Source: a virus
Virus record (IMG/VR): IMGVR_UViG_3300035698_033471
Span: 1 to 36,609 of that record
Strand: one strand, 5' to 3'
DNA length: 36,609 nucleotides
In this document: positions 7,654 to 16,568 of the stretch, piece by piece
Numbering within the stretch: position 1 is the stretch's first letter
How the letters are laid out: each line of letters starts with the position of its first letter
Notes under the pieces: model-generated
Databases searched by the model: none
What the model was told of the DNA's origin: nothing
What the model saw: only the letters and a program-made list of their open reading frames with translations
Position numbers and translations under genes: made by a program

Positions 7654-10600
7654 TATGTTCTTTCAAGCAATTCCAAACTAGCAAAGAAGGTTGATAAACC
7701 AAAGTCACTCTTTTTAAACTTTCCAATAATCAAAGTATTGTTTGGGATCAGGCCACTAGAGGGTTTGTATCCCCAGATAAAGCACCCTTGTTCTTTGCCG
7801 GACTCTCCATAAACCTGCATTCTAAGATAAGGTTTTCCATTCCTGGTTTTGGCAAGCTTGGAATGTTTAACAACGCACCAGAGCATTTGATTATCATGAT
7901 TCCATTCATCAACCGAGCCCACCTCTGCTGCATCGAGGTATTGTCTAACTTCGCTTGTGACGATTAGACTAATATCAACAGTTCCGGCCAAGGTTTGGCT
8001 ATCCTCAATTTTTTGGTCTATTGTCCAGTCTTCAAGTTCTTGGGCCTCTTCAATAAGAGTTGCCAATACTTCTGGCGGCCTTGGATCTTTTTTCCTTTTA
8101 CACGCTCTTTTAATGTCGTCTGCCTTTTCAACCAAAACATAATACAGTTGTCTATAATTCTTAAACTGTTTGTCAGGGCCGACCAAATCCATAGTTTTGA
8201 AAGCTTCGAGTTTAACCAGGGTGGACATTGCCTTTTTACTAAATTTACTATGCCTCCATGAATAATCTGGATTCCACAGTAAGTCTTCAATTTTGTCGTA
8301 ATCTCTATATTCTTCAATTTCCTTCATTGCTGGAAGACCTATATGTTTTAGGGCTTGGAAACTCGGAATAAGCACCTTGTCTTTGACTTGGTAATCCAGG
8401 CTAGACACATTAATATCAGGTTTTCCGATTTTAAACCCAAGACCTTTTGCTTCTCCGAGAGCCACGGATACCGGATCTTCTCGGCCTGTAACTTTACCTT
8501 TTTCGGTTGCACAGTAATCAATATATGAAGCGACCCATTCTTCTTCAAAGTAGGTTAGAAGCCATGCACATTGATAGGATGTGATCATATATGCTGTAGC
8601 ATGGGATTTGTTGAACGAGTACGCAACAAATTCCTCCATTTCATCAAAAATGTTATAGCTCGTTACCTTTGGGATATCATTAACCTCAAGGCACTTGTCC
8701 GCAAAGTCTTCTCTCATGCCTCGACGATGTTTGTCAGCTTCGGCTTTATTTGAAATATCTTTTTTGGTGAATGATTTTCGAACACCATCTGTTTCTTCCA
8801 GAGGCACTCCTGCAAGCTTGTGATAAATTAATTGAAGCTGCTCTTGAAAAACAATCAAGCCGTAAGTAGAAGACAGAACGTCCTCCAACAAAGGGTGTTT
8901 ATAGACGATTTCTTCTGGGTTTGCTCTATTTTTTAGATATAGTTTATCGGCATTAATAGCTAGCGGGCCAGGTCGGAAGATTGAAGTAGCTGCGGACAAA
9001 TCAACCAAGCTCTTAGGTTTCATCTTTTTTACAAACTTTTGAACAGGAGGTTGAACGAACTGAAATATTCCTGCCCAGCGTCCGTTCCAGAAGACATTTT
9101 TATAAACCTTCATATCATCCATTTCATTATTATCTGGATGTAAATTATTATAAAACCAACTCTTTACATCTTTAAACTTCGGTCGTTTCATTCCTTCTTT
9201 TTTCAGAATTCGACGAATACAATTTTCAAATATCCTAAGTGTTCCAAGGCCGAGGATATCAAATTTAAGTAAGCCAAAGCCTTCAAGATGCCTAAAGTTT
9301 AGCCCTTCCTGCCAAGGTGTTTGCAACACACCACCACTTTTAATAATAGGCATATGTTTGGCGGGATCATTTGTAATAATAACGCCGCCCGCATGGCGAC
9401 TAACATTTCGAACCTGTTTGAACAAGACTTTGATGTGTGTTTCAAGACTAGGGTATTCATCCATTAGTGCTCGAAAAGTTGGAGATTTTTCTTGTGCTTC
9501 CTTGAAAGTAAGCGTCCACTGGGCCGCATCAAAGCCGGGAGTTTTCTTCGCTTCAGCCTTCGCTTCAGCCTCGATCTTTTTTGTGTAGTTATTAACTTCC
9601 TCAAACGGTACGGCGTTTAGCCTACATAAATCCTTCACCAAGGATCGAAGCTGCAACTGATTAAAGTTTGAAATTGGGATTACATTTTCCTCCCCGAAAT
9701 GTTTTGTAATTAAGGCTACGGCTTTCTCTCGGTCGGAAAAATCAGAATCGATATCTGGAAAGCCTTTTTTAAATCTAGTTAAAAATCGCTCAAAGAGAAG
9801 ACCATGTTTAATCGGATCTAGTTGTGTAATATTTAGTACATAAGCAAGCAAAGAACCACCGGCAGAACCTCGGCCAATACCTGTTAATTGTGTTTCGGAA
9901 ACAATGTCCATTATTTTAGAATAGGTTAGAAAATACTTTGAAAATTTAAGATATTTTATAATTTTAAGTTCGTGTTTTAGTCGATCAATATATTCTTGGT
10001 TTTCTGCAAACTTTCTGTTTTGCAAACCTTTTATTGCTTGTCTTTTCAGTTCTTGAAAAGCTATTTTTTCATCATCAACATCATCACCAAATTTGTCATA
10101 TATTTTATCAAGGTTTTCTTTATTGACTATTTGTGGAATCGACGGAAGCTTGACGGAAGTGTCTGGTTTAATATCTTCAATCTGCTCATGAGCAATTACC
10201 CAACTTCTTTCAATTGACTCACGAACAACGTCGTCGTCATAAAAATCCCACCCTTTATCCTTTGTGTATCTTTTGTATGACTCCCAAACTTGGTCGGCGT
10301 TTTTTGGATAAAGCTCGCATTTTAAGTCTTCAATCTTTTGTGGCAACGCTGACTTATCCATTTCCTGGCCTCGTGAAGACCAAGCCATCATTTTATAAAT
10401 TTCACGCTCTTGCCAGTGATCGGGGTGCGAATAATGAGCATCTACCGTCATCACTAATTTTGTGCTTGTTCTTTTAGAAGCCTCAATTAAATGTTGATTT
10501 ACAAGGTGCTGAGCACCAAGAGAATTCATTTGTATTTCTGGGTAGAAGTTTTCGTCTCCTAGTGCCCACTGGAAACCTTGAATATGCTCTTTCAATTCCT

Positions 10601-11366
10601 TTTGAATAAGTTCAAAGTTTTCGTCGTTCGGTCCCCATTTTTCCCAATCGGGTTCAGTTTGATGATCAAAAACAGTTTTTGCTAACCTTCCACCAATACA
10701 GGCGCTAAGAGCGATTATATTTCCTTTACCGTACTTTTTGAGCATTTCAAGATCAAGCCTCGGGTATCGATAAAACCCATTAACATAAGATTCGGTAACT
10801 AACCTGAATAGCCCTTCAAGACCTTCTCGGTTTTTTGGTAACAACACAAGATGGTTTCTTTGCTTCAAAGGATCTTTGTATTTGTTTGATTTAGATTCTT
10901 CTTCATTCTCAACAACGGTACCACCAGACATATTCTCGTCCATTTGCTCTTTAACTTCCGCAAACGAATCTCCGAGCAATTCCTGCTTCCTCTTTAGTTC
11001 CTCAGCGGCGGTGTTATTACCTTGCTTGGCAAGCCGTTCTAAATTTTTAGTTTCTCTATCTGCATCGTAAAGCTCTTGCCACTTAGACAGCGAATCAACA
11101 TAGTATGCCTCGATACCCGGAATTGATTTAAAGTTAATGCCTTTCTTTTTCAACTTTTCATTATGGAAATACTGGTGTGAATACCCATTCATATTTCCAT
11201 GGTCTGTCAGCGCAAGGCCGTCCATTCCATTGTTTATGGCGTAATTGATATGATCTTGTGGCGTACCAATTCCATCTCCCACTGAAAAGGTGCTATGGGA
11301 GTGAAGTCCTACGAACCTCTTTGGGGCCTGGTTCCGGTTACTACCATTATTGTTGCTGTCGGTCAT
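7653..11366 (-). CDS. dnaE: DNA polymerase III alpha subunit (C-family, DnaE type)
   Basis: A 1237-residue replicative DNA polymerase. The N-terminal PHP domain has HSHS (22-25), TDHGN (54-58) and a downstream HYSHPDHW. The C-family core shows GIGRGSAGGSLLAY (497-509), the catalytic FPDIDSDF (536-543, with Asp540 and Asp542), RHAGGVII (657-664) and the third catalytic Asp703 in LLKFDILGLGTL. A helix-hairpin-helix region and a C-terminal OB-fold-like domain (about 1160-1237) complete it. Length matches bacterial DnaE (about 1160). The ATG at 11366 follows GGTGAG. T4-type phages normally use a B-family polymerase, so a DnaE-type enzyme next to T4-like terminase and gp32 is notable. It is flanked on both sides by paralogous unknown genes. 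Confidence 0.97.
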   Translation of the reverse strand: MTDSNNNGSNRNQAPKRFVGLHSHSTFSVGDGIGTPQDHINYAINNGMDGLALTDHGNMNGYSHQYFHNEKLKKKGINFKSIPGIEAYYVDSLSKWQELYDADRETKNLERLAKQGNNTAAEELKRKQELLGDSFAEVKEQMDENMSGGTVVENEEESKSNKYKDPLKQRNHLVLLPKNREGLEGLFRLVTESYVNGFYRYPRLDLEMLKKYGKGNIIALSACIGGRLAKTVFDHQTEPDWEKWGPNDENFELIQKELKEHIQGFQWALGDENFYPEIQMNSLGAQHLVNQHLIEASKRTSTKLVMTVDAHYSHPDHWQEREIYKMMAWSSRGQEMDKSALPQKIEDLKCELYPKNADQVWESYKRYTKDKGWDFYDDDVVRESIERSWVIAHEQIEDIKPDTSVKLPSIPQIVNKENLDKIYDKFGDDVDDEKIAFQELKRQAIKGLQNRKFAENQEYIDRLKHELKIIKYLKFSKYFLTYSKIMDIVSETQLTGIGRGSAGGSLLAYVLNITQLDPIKHGLLFERFLTRFKKGFPDIDSDFSDREKAVALITKHFGEENVIPISNFNQLQLRSLVKDLCRLNAVPFEEVNNYTKKIEAEAKAEAKKTPGFDAAQWTLTFKEAQEKSPTFRALMDEYPSLETHIKVLFKQVRNVSRHAGGVIITNDPAKHMPIIKSGGVLQTPWQEGLNFRHLEGFGLLKFDILGLGTLRIFENCIRRILKKEGMKRPKFKDVKSWFYNNLHPDNNEMDDMKVYKNVFWNGRWAGIFQFVQPPVQKFVKKMKPKSLVDLSAATSIFRPGPLAINADKLYLKNRANPEEIVYKHPLLEDVLSSTYGLIVFQEQLQLIYHKLAGVPLEETDGVRKSFTKKDISNKAEADKHRRGMREDFADKCLEVNDIPKVTSYNIFDEMEEFVAYSFNKSHATAYMITSYQCAWLLTYFEEEWVASYIDYCATEKGKVTGREDPVSVALGEAKGLGFKIGKPDINVSSLDYQVKDKVLIPSFQALKHIGLPAMKEIEEYRDYDKIEDLLWNPDYSWRHSKFSKKAMSTLVKLEAFKTMDLVGPDKQFKNYRQLYYVLVEKADDIKRACKRKKDPRPPEVLATLIEEAQELEDWTIDQKIEDSQTLAGTVDISLIVTSEVRQYLDAAEVGSVDEWNHDNQMLWCVVKHSKLAKTRNGKPYLRMQVYGESGKEQGCFIWGYKPSSGLIPNNTLIIGKFKKSDFGLSTFFASLELLERT

Positions 11367-11390
11367 GTACTCACCTTTTCCCAGCTAGGG

Positions 11391-11396
11391 ATTATA
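11391..11396 (-). promoter_or_regulatory. Promoter-like -10 before the polymerase gene
   Basis: TATAAT read leftward, within TTGACAATATAATCC, about 25 bp from the polymerase start codon. There is no separate -35 at standard spacing, so only the -10 is convincing. Confidence 0.4.
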
Positions 11397-11519
11397 TTGT
11401 CAATTTGTTTTTTATTTAGAGGCATATTATCGCTTGCCCAAGTATATCAAACTTTGAATGCAATTTTAACCCTATTGTTCATAAAATAAGCGAGTATTAT
11501 CCTCAAATATTAGCTTTTA

Positions 11520-11555
11520 TGCAGGTTTTGTTGCATTAAATACATTACACCTGCA
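11520..11555. other. Inverted repeat in the 277-bp gap upstream of dnaE
   Basis: TGCAGGT / ACCTGCA with 22 bases between the arms. It lies in the gap 11367-11643, which holds no credible gene. No U-tract follows on either side, so it is not a classic terminator; it may be a leader structure, an operator or chance. Confidence 0.35.
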
Positions 11556-11643
11556 AATAACGTCAGATCTGGTCTTTACTTGTAGTTGTGATATAAGTAC
11601 TGACTTATTTGACCTGAAGGTTTAAGAGCAAGTAAGGCAACTT

Positions 11644-12852
11644 TCAGCTATTTTCTTTTTGTGCGAGTTTATTCTTTTTATGTTTTATTATTGCCTTAGA
11701 AATATCCGAATCTTTTCTTTTTAAAACAGGATCAAAAACATTAAAAATATCCGGTAATGTTGGTTCCATGCCGAACGGCACCATGCTTGAGAGTGTGGCA
11801 TGATTTGCACTTCGGGTTCGACGGGTTATATTTTTTGCTGTTGAATAGGTGGGTATTTTTTTCCAAGCGTCGGATTCGTTTTCAAGATTTTTATTATCAG
11901 CAGCATGGGTATAGCTTCTATTGTTTGCTAATTTATATTTAGAATTTATTGTCGCCTCCACAGACGAAGATGCCTTGCGCCTAAGCTTCATTATAATGTC
12001 ATCGGCAATTTCAAAACTATTGGCATCCACCTCTTCAATATATTTGTGCTTTTTTGTAACAATAATATGATAAAAAATTTCTGCATCATTTAAGCGTTTA
12101 GTAAGCTTCTTGCGGCCTTCATTAGAATCTATTTGTGTGGAAAAACTTGTTAAGTCACACCAAAGTGTATTTAAATCTGATCTCCTGAAGGAGATATCAT
12201 ATCTTATTGATTTGATCGGGGTATGATAGTTATATGGGTATCCACGTTTAGCTGTATTCTTGTCTTCTGGATGAACTCGAACCGTGGAGATTATCGTATT
12301 TACAAAACCTAAAAAGAGCGCTTTTTTATTATCTGCTGTACGATATATATGGCCGACATTCAATATCTCTAATCTATGAGCGCTTCTACTGCTCAGCTGT
12401 TTATAGTCTAAAATTGCCTTATGTATCCCTGTGCCAAGTCTTATTAATTTCATTTTACCAGGAACTTGTGCCCAAACCCATTCTCCGGGTATGACCCCGC
12501 CAGGAGCAATACCTTTATTTAACATAACTTCCATAAAGCAATCATGTTCCATTTCTGCCAAATAACCGTTCGGCAAAAGAACTCTGTGTTGGTCTTCATT
12601 TGTACTGTGTAGCGCTTTTCCAACTAGGCGTAAGTTGGTCATCGCATTGTTCGGCAGAACAATAACATTGCGGCCATGTTGCATTTTTGAATTGGCAACC
12701 AACACGGCACAATCTTTACCAAATAAAGGAGTTTTTGACAAGGCAATATCTTTGTTATATTTTTTATCAACCAATCTCCAACTTGTTTTAATTTCCCTTT
12801 GGTTGAATTCTAACAGTTTAATTTCCTCCGGTATCGTACCCTTGAAACTCAT
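11644..12852 (-). CDS. Unknown protein, paralogue B flanking the polymerase gene
   Basis: A 402-residue protein with no recognised family. The start is taken at the ATG at 12852, because AAAAGGA stands at good spacing before it and the resulting MSFKGTIPEEI aligns with MIFTARIPKEI of its paralogue; a TTG eight codons upstream has no ribosome-binding site. It shares several blocks in the same order with the protein on the far side of the polymerase (6613-7653), notably ILNVGHIYRTADNKKALFLGF, ISFRRSDLNTLW and the C-terminal FGMEPTLPDIF. The extra length is mainly a basic, probably disordered region near the C-terminus. Function unknown. Confidence 0.75.
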   Translation of the reverse strand: MSFKGTIPEEIKLLEFNQREIKTSWRLVDKKYNKDIALSKTPLFGKDCAVLVANSKMQHGRNVIVLPNNAMTNLRLVGKALHSTNEDQHRVLLPNGYLAEMEHDCFMEVMLNKGIAPGGVIPGEWVWAQVPGKMKLIRLGTGIHKAILDYKQLSSRSAHRLEILNVGHIYRTADNKKALFLGFVNTIISTVRVHPEDKNTAKRGYPYNYHTPIKSIRYDISFRRSDLNTLWCDLTSFSTQIDSNEGRKKLTKRLNDAEIFYHIIVTKKHKYIEEVDANSFEIADDIIMKLRRKASSSVEATINSKYKLANNRSYTHAADNKNLENESDAWKKIPTYSTAKNITRRTRSANHATLSSMVPFGMEPTLPDIFNVFDPVLKRKDSDISKAIIKHKKNKLAQKENS

Positions 12853-12879
12853 TTGCTTTTTCCTTTTGCTGACCAAATA

Positions 12880-13596
12880 TTATTCATGAGAAAAATCAGT
12901 TTTTTCACTTTTTAATCTTGAGCAAATTTTTGATGAACAAATTTCCGGGATATTTCTACTCTCAAGATAAAATTTGTTTCTAATACTCAAAACCTCCCTA
13001 ATAAGCCTATCGTTGTTTTTACATCCGGTGCCATTGTAGTATTTGTTAATTGCCTTAGATATATTGTGATCGCACAAAAATAATGCTTCACTTAAAATAC
13101 GGGAAGATTGACGAATAACCATTTTTTGACAAGCATCTGTTTCAAGAATTGAACAAATTTCTGGCTCGTCGTAGTATCGATATTTTTCCGTGGCCTTAAA
13201 TTCTTTTCTTAGTCTTAGAATACCGCCCTGGCCAGCACTTGTTGTTGCTGTCGAGTCAAACCCTGTGCCGTGAGCAGCAATTGCGACAAGTAGCCAAGGG
13301 TCTATTTTATCTTCTTCTGCTGCGTCGAATAAATATTTAACGTACATATGAATACGTTTAGAACATCCGTCAGGTGCGCAATCGCAATGGGCCGGATATA
13401 AATGTTTTTCTTTTTTGTTAGCTTCGATTAAAAAGCTTCCAATTGTTGCAACAGCTCTAAACCTTTCATTAATTGAATATTTGGTATTCTTGTATTCAAA
13501 ATCCTGGGCCTGGCTTTGCCCCGGCACGGCAATTGACAATATGAAAAGCAAACAAAAATAACTTACAAAATTATTGTTTTTTAAAATTTTCCTCAA
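12880..13596 (-). CDS. Exported transglycosylase-like pseudoenzyme
   Basis: A 238-residue protein with a signal sequence (cleavage likely after SQAQ) and a lysozyme-like SLT domain. It is a clear paralogue of the protein at 28498-29181: compare VKYLFDAAEEDKIDPWLLVAIAAHGTGF with VEYIFDVSIDKKFDPWLLAGIAWHESAF. The catalytic Glu-Ser of SLT enzymes (E108-S109 in the paralogue) is Gly110-Thr111 here, and the GILQL motif has become GILRL. The YYNGTGC segment matches the paralogue's LYNSGRC. It therefore probably binds rather than cuts peptidoglycan. The start is a TTG overlapping the upstream gene by 26 bp. Many paired cysteines suggest disulfides in the periplasm. Confidence 0.75.
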   Translation of the reverse strand: MRKILKNNNFVSYFCLLFILSIAVPGQSQAQDFEYKNTKYSINERFRAVATIGSFLIEANKKEKHLYPAHCDCAPDGCSKRIHMYVKYLFDAAEEDKIDPWLLVAIAAHGTGFDSTATTSAGQGGILRLRKEFKATEKYRYYDEPEICSILETDACQKMVIRQSSRILSEALFLCDHNISKAINKYYNGTGCKNNDRLIREVLSIRNKFYLESRNIPEICSSKICSRLKSEKTDFSHE

Positions 13597-14029
13597 AATT
13601 TCTTTTTGTCATCTGGCTAATGTTCAACCAGCCAAAATGCTCTTCCTTTCCAATATGTAGCCTACCACTATATGTTAAATATTTTTTCATATATTTTATA
13701 TTGTAGATGTAATTGAAAAAATTAGAAGGCATTTCGGCTATTTCAACAATTTTACAACTATCTTTTTTCAGCTTTTCTACCTCATCAGGCAGTTGTTTTT
13801 TGGTGCAATATTTTACATTTATAATTTCTGGGCTGTTCGACATCCAAATATCTGATTCAATATAAATAAAATATTGACCTCGGTTGATAGTTGATATGTC
13901 GCCATCTACCAGGTTGTAGTTTTTCTCTTTGTAAATTTTTTGTCTATTACCTTCAAACACATACATTTTACCCTCTTCGAGACCTAAAAATTCTACATTT
14001 TTAATTCTATCTTTCCTTCGGGCCATCAT
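13571..14029 (-). CDS. Unknown basic protein
   Basis: A 152-residue protein rich in Lys, Asn and aromatic residues, with no recognised domain. Its ATG overlaps the stop of the preceding GIY-YIG gene by one base (TAATG), and its 3' end overlaps the transglycosylase-like gene by 26 bp. No ribosome-binding site precedes it, so translation probably depends on coupling. It is real by its length, lack of a competing frame and tight packing, but nothing can be said about function. Confidence 0.5.
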   Translation of the reverse strand: MMARRKDRIKNVEFLGLEEGKMYVFEGNRQKIYKEKNYNLVDGDISTINRGQYFIYIESDIWMSNSPEIINVKYCTKKQLPDEVEKLKKDSCKIVEIAEMPSNFFNYIYNIKYMKKYLTYSGRLHIGKEEHFGWLNISQMTKRNFEENFKKQ

Positions 14030-14442
14030 TATAATTTTTCAAGGTAGGCAGGATTTGTAGTAGTGGCAACTTTGTATCTCCAAACAAAACCACCAGCAGA
14101 TTTTCTTTGATTTTTACAGCATTTTACAATGCTTGAAATATCAATTTTTGTACTTTTAGAAGCTTTTGAAAGTGAAGTAAATTCTGTTAGTAAATTATTG
14201 TTTATATCTATTTGATAAACCTTTTTCGATAATTTAAGTTTCGTCTCCAAGGAATGTTTTTTGTTTTTCCAAGAAGAAAGCAGATGTTTGTTATGGTGAT
14301 TACCCGCATTTAATCTTTTTTGATGTTGCGAGGATCTAACTTGAAAACATTTAGCACTTCCAATATAAATTTTACCGTTTTTAAGGTTACGGATTTGATA
14401 AATTCCACTTTTTTTAGAGTTGCCTCCATATTCTTTTTTCAT
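14029..14442 (-). CDS. Rearranged GIY-YIG homing endonuclease with NUMOD domains
   Basis: A 137-residue protein built from the front half of a GIY-YIG nuclease domain (GIY 13-15, YIG 26-28, Arg36, to SSWK at 56-59), a NUMOD3-like KKHSLETKLKLS (61-72), and a NUMOD1 DNA-binding domain (about 75-123, ending GGFVWRYK). The rear half of the catalytic domain with its metal-binding glutamate is missing compared with the paralogue at 16971-17267, so cleavage activity is unlikely. The last eleven residues, TTTNPAYLEKL, nearly duplicate the last eleven of the adjacent glycosyltransferase, TTTNGAYLENL, with about 22 of 30 bases identical. This looks like the footprint of insertion into, or recombination with, that gene's 3' end. 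Confidence 0.8.
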   Translation of the reverse strand: MKKEYGGNSKKSGIYQIRNLKNGKIYIGSAKCFQVRSSQHQKRLNAGNHHNKHLLSSWKNKKHSLETKLKLSKKVYQIDINNNLLTEFTSLSKASKSTKIDISSIVKCCKNQRKSAGGFVWRYKVATTTNPAYLEKL

Positions 14443-14561
14443 AATAAATTATCTTTCTGATTTAATAAAAATAACCATGATAGAGGATACCAGTTTTCTT
14501 ATAAAATATTTCAATATCAGGAATTACAATTTATCCAGATTAAAGATCTCGTTTTGTCTCG

Positions 14562-15302
14562 CTACAAATTTTCAAGATATGCCCCGTTCGTAGTAGTTCC
14601 ACGTCTATAGCAATATAGCGGAGCTTTCAATATGCTTGTTTTTTGCAATAGTAAGGTTAATTTCGTATTAAAATCTGAATCTTCTGCCTTTTGACATCGA
14701 AGTCCCATGTTTCCAGGCATAAATTTCATTCCATGATCCCATAATTGCCTGTGGAATAGAGCGCTTGCGCCGTGTACTTCATATTGGCCTGTATAATAAT
14801 GATTTATACCTTGTGTTTGATGACCCTTATGAACAAGTGACAAGACTTCTTTGTGTCCCATTGTTGGCAGAGCATTTGCATCAAATAGGATTTGTGATGC
14901 AGCCTGAACTTGTTCTTCACTTTCGCAATTTGCAAACCCACAAAGAGTGTGATAACTTCTGTTTTCGATTAAAGTTTTGACTGTAAGTTCAAGGCGCTGT
15001 GGTGATGAAGCATCATCTGCATCTTGCGTTGTTATTAACGCACCTTGTGCTCGCTGAGAGATTCCTTGATTTAAAGCATTCCATTTGCCCGTATTCTTTT
15101 TAACAAATAAAGGCTTTACAATTCTTTTATCTAGTTTAGATAGATCATTAATAACGTCGGCGCTTTGGTCTGTTGATGCGTCGTCGACAATTATTATTTC
15201 AAAGTTCTCATAAGTTTGATTTAATATTGAACGTACCGCCAGTTCAATATATTTTTCATGATTATAATTTGCAACCACTACTGATACTTTTGGATTATTC
15301 AT
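14562..15302 (-). CDS. Family 2 glycosyltransferase
   Basis: A 246-residue GT-A-fold glycosyltransferase: start KVSVVVANYNHEKYI, the nucleotide-binding EIIIVDDASTD, a DXD-type TQDADDASSP that binds metal and sugar nucleotide, and EDSDFN as the likely catalytic-base region. There is no signal or membrane segment, so it acts in the cytoplasm on a sugar acceptor that cannot be deduced (phage DNA base, virion protein or host surface precursor). It overlaps the preceding small gene by 8 bp. Its C-terminal TTTNGAYLENL reappears at the end of the neighbouring GIY-YIG gene. Confidence 0.9.
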   Translation of the reverse strand: MNNPKVSVVVANYNHEKYIELAVRSILNQTYENFEIIIVDDASTDQSADVINDLSKLDKRIVKPLFVKKNTGKWNALNQGISQRAQGALITTQDADDASSPQRLELTVKTLIENRSYHTLCGFANCESEEQVQAASQILFDANALPTMGHKEVLSLVHKGHQTQGINHYYTGQYEVHGASALFHRQLWDHGMKFMPGNMGLRCQKAEDSDFNTKLTLLLQKTSILKAPLYCYRRGTTTNGAYLENL

Positions 15303-15489
15303 CTATTGCACATTTTTTCTGTAAAGGGTTGGTAAGAATCACTTGTGTGTAGCCGTCGGCAGATGGTTTTTCTAGCGTCATAATTGGAAGCCGGCCTGCC
15401 GTATAATCCGTAAACCCGGTTATTATACCATGCACAAGCTTATGCTTGGTGGTGATGAAAGAAACGTATTGACCTGTTTTAAAATCCAT
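15295..15489 (-). CDS. Small unknown protein (SH3/KOW-like beta composition)
   Basis: A 64-residue protein, MDFKTGQYVSFITTKHKLVHG..., with alternating hydrophobic residues and glycine turns typical of a small beta-barrel. AGGAATAA precedes the ATG at good spacing, and it overlaps the downstream glycosyltransferase by 8 bp and follows the upstream one by 4 bp, so it is a genuine member of the operon. No family recognised. Confidence 0.65.
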   Translation of the reverse strand: MDFKTGQYVSFITTKHKLVHGIITGFTDYTAGRLPIMTLEKPSADGYTQVILTNPLQKKCAIDE

Positions 15490-15493
15490 TTAT

Positions 15494-16513
15494 TTATTCC
15501 TGCTTGTTTTTCTTGCACCAATCACTAATAATACTAGGAACTTCTTTTTCTAATTTTACAGAATTGGTTTTTTGCCCGGCCCACAACGTATGAAAGACGT
15601 GGCCTCCGGTCTCTGTTTTAAGTTTGTTAGCTAATTCTTTAATTTCCTTTTCACTAACTTCTTCAAGACTTTTATTTGAGAAAAACGGATTCCATCCTTC
15701 TGGTTTTTTTTCATTATAGAGGCTCAACCAGGAGTCATTCCAAAAGTGTTTATACTTTAATATTTTACTTTCAATCGAATACCAAGAAAAATGATATGTT
15801 GTCGGAAGATGCGACACAATCATATTGAACCAAGTTTGATAATTTAAAACTTCACTTGAATCAGTCACCGCTGTGCGACGCATTTGTTCTACTTGTGGAG
15901 TTACGAAATTTGAATACGGTATTATTTGTTTGGTATCTTTGTCTATATACTCACATCCGTCGCAACCTTGCTTCGCATACAACAACCCATTTACATTTTT
16001 TCTTAGTTCTTTAGGGATACCGTGGGTGATATTTGGGAGATTCTTGCTCAGTCTCCATTTCCAAGGATTGACATCAATTCTAACTTTATCTACCGAGCCC
16101 CAATATTCAACAACTGGAAGACACATTATAGGGCTCTGATCCATAAACTCGGCGGCCTGATCAATTAGTTTGTCAATTTTATCTCTTGCGCCTGGTTCGA
16201 CTATCTCATCAACATCAACCTGCCATAAATAATCGCCCGTACATTTAGAGCGTGCGATTGCTTTCATCTGCCCGTCGTAAATACCATGATTAGGAGCGTC
16301 CCAGGGCACGTCAACGTGATAAACTTTAATTTTGCTATCTTCCTTAGATAGTTTTTCTAAAACCTTCTGCGTGTCATCTGAACCGTCGGAGCTATCGGCT
16401 ACAATAACCTCATCGCAAAAATCCGCCAAGCTTTTAATAGCCTCGACAAAAGGGTAATTCATTTGAACTACATTTCTAGTAGTTGTATAGCCTGAAATTT
16501 TATATTTACTCAA
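15494..16513 (-). CDS. Family 2 glycosyltransferase (TTG start)
   Basis: A 339-residue glycosyltransferase. The N-terminal fold shows a nucleotide-binding core (DEVIVADSSDGSDDTQ), a DXD motif in YLWQVDVDEIV, and a later His/aromatic-rich region (HLPTTYHFSWYSIESKILKYKHFW) of the kind seen in GT2 enzymes acting on polysaccharide or protein acceptors. The start is TTG (16513-16511) with AGGAT at good spacing; no ATG is available nearby. It heads a cluster with the small protein and the second GT2 enzyme. The acceptor is unknown. Confidence 0.85.
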   Translation of the reverse strand: MSKYKISGYTTTRNVVQMNYPFVEAIKSLADFCDEVIVADSSDGSDDTQKVLEKLSKEDSKIKVYHVDVPWDAPNHGIYDGQMKAIARSKCTGDYLWQVDVDEIVEPGARDKIDKLIDQAAEFMDQSPIMCLPVVEYWGSVDKVRIDVNPWKWRLSKNLPNITHGIPKELRKNVNGLLYAKQGCDGCEYIDKDTKQIIPYSNFVTPQVEQMRRTAVTDSSEVLNYQTWFNMIVSHLPTTYHFSWYSIESKILKYKHFWNDSWLSLYNEKKPEGWNPFFSNKSLEEVSEKEIKELANKLKTETGGHVFHTLWAGQKTNSVKLEKEVPSIISDWCKKNKQE

Positions 16514-16568
16514 AATTCTATCCTGCCTTCACAGTAGGATATCGTTCAAAGCACTAAAATGTTCAGAC

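Noticed and set aside
7957-8317. Several frames overlapping the polymerase gene in both directions
   Set aside because: The DnaE motifs fix the coding frame; these are shadows.
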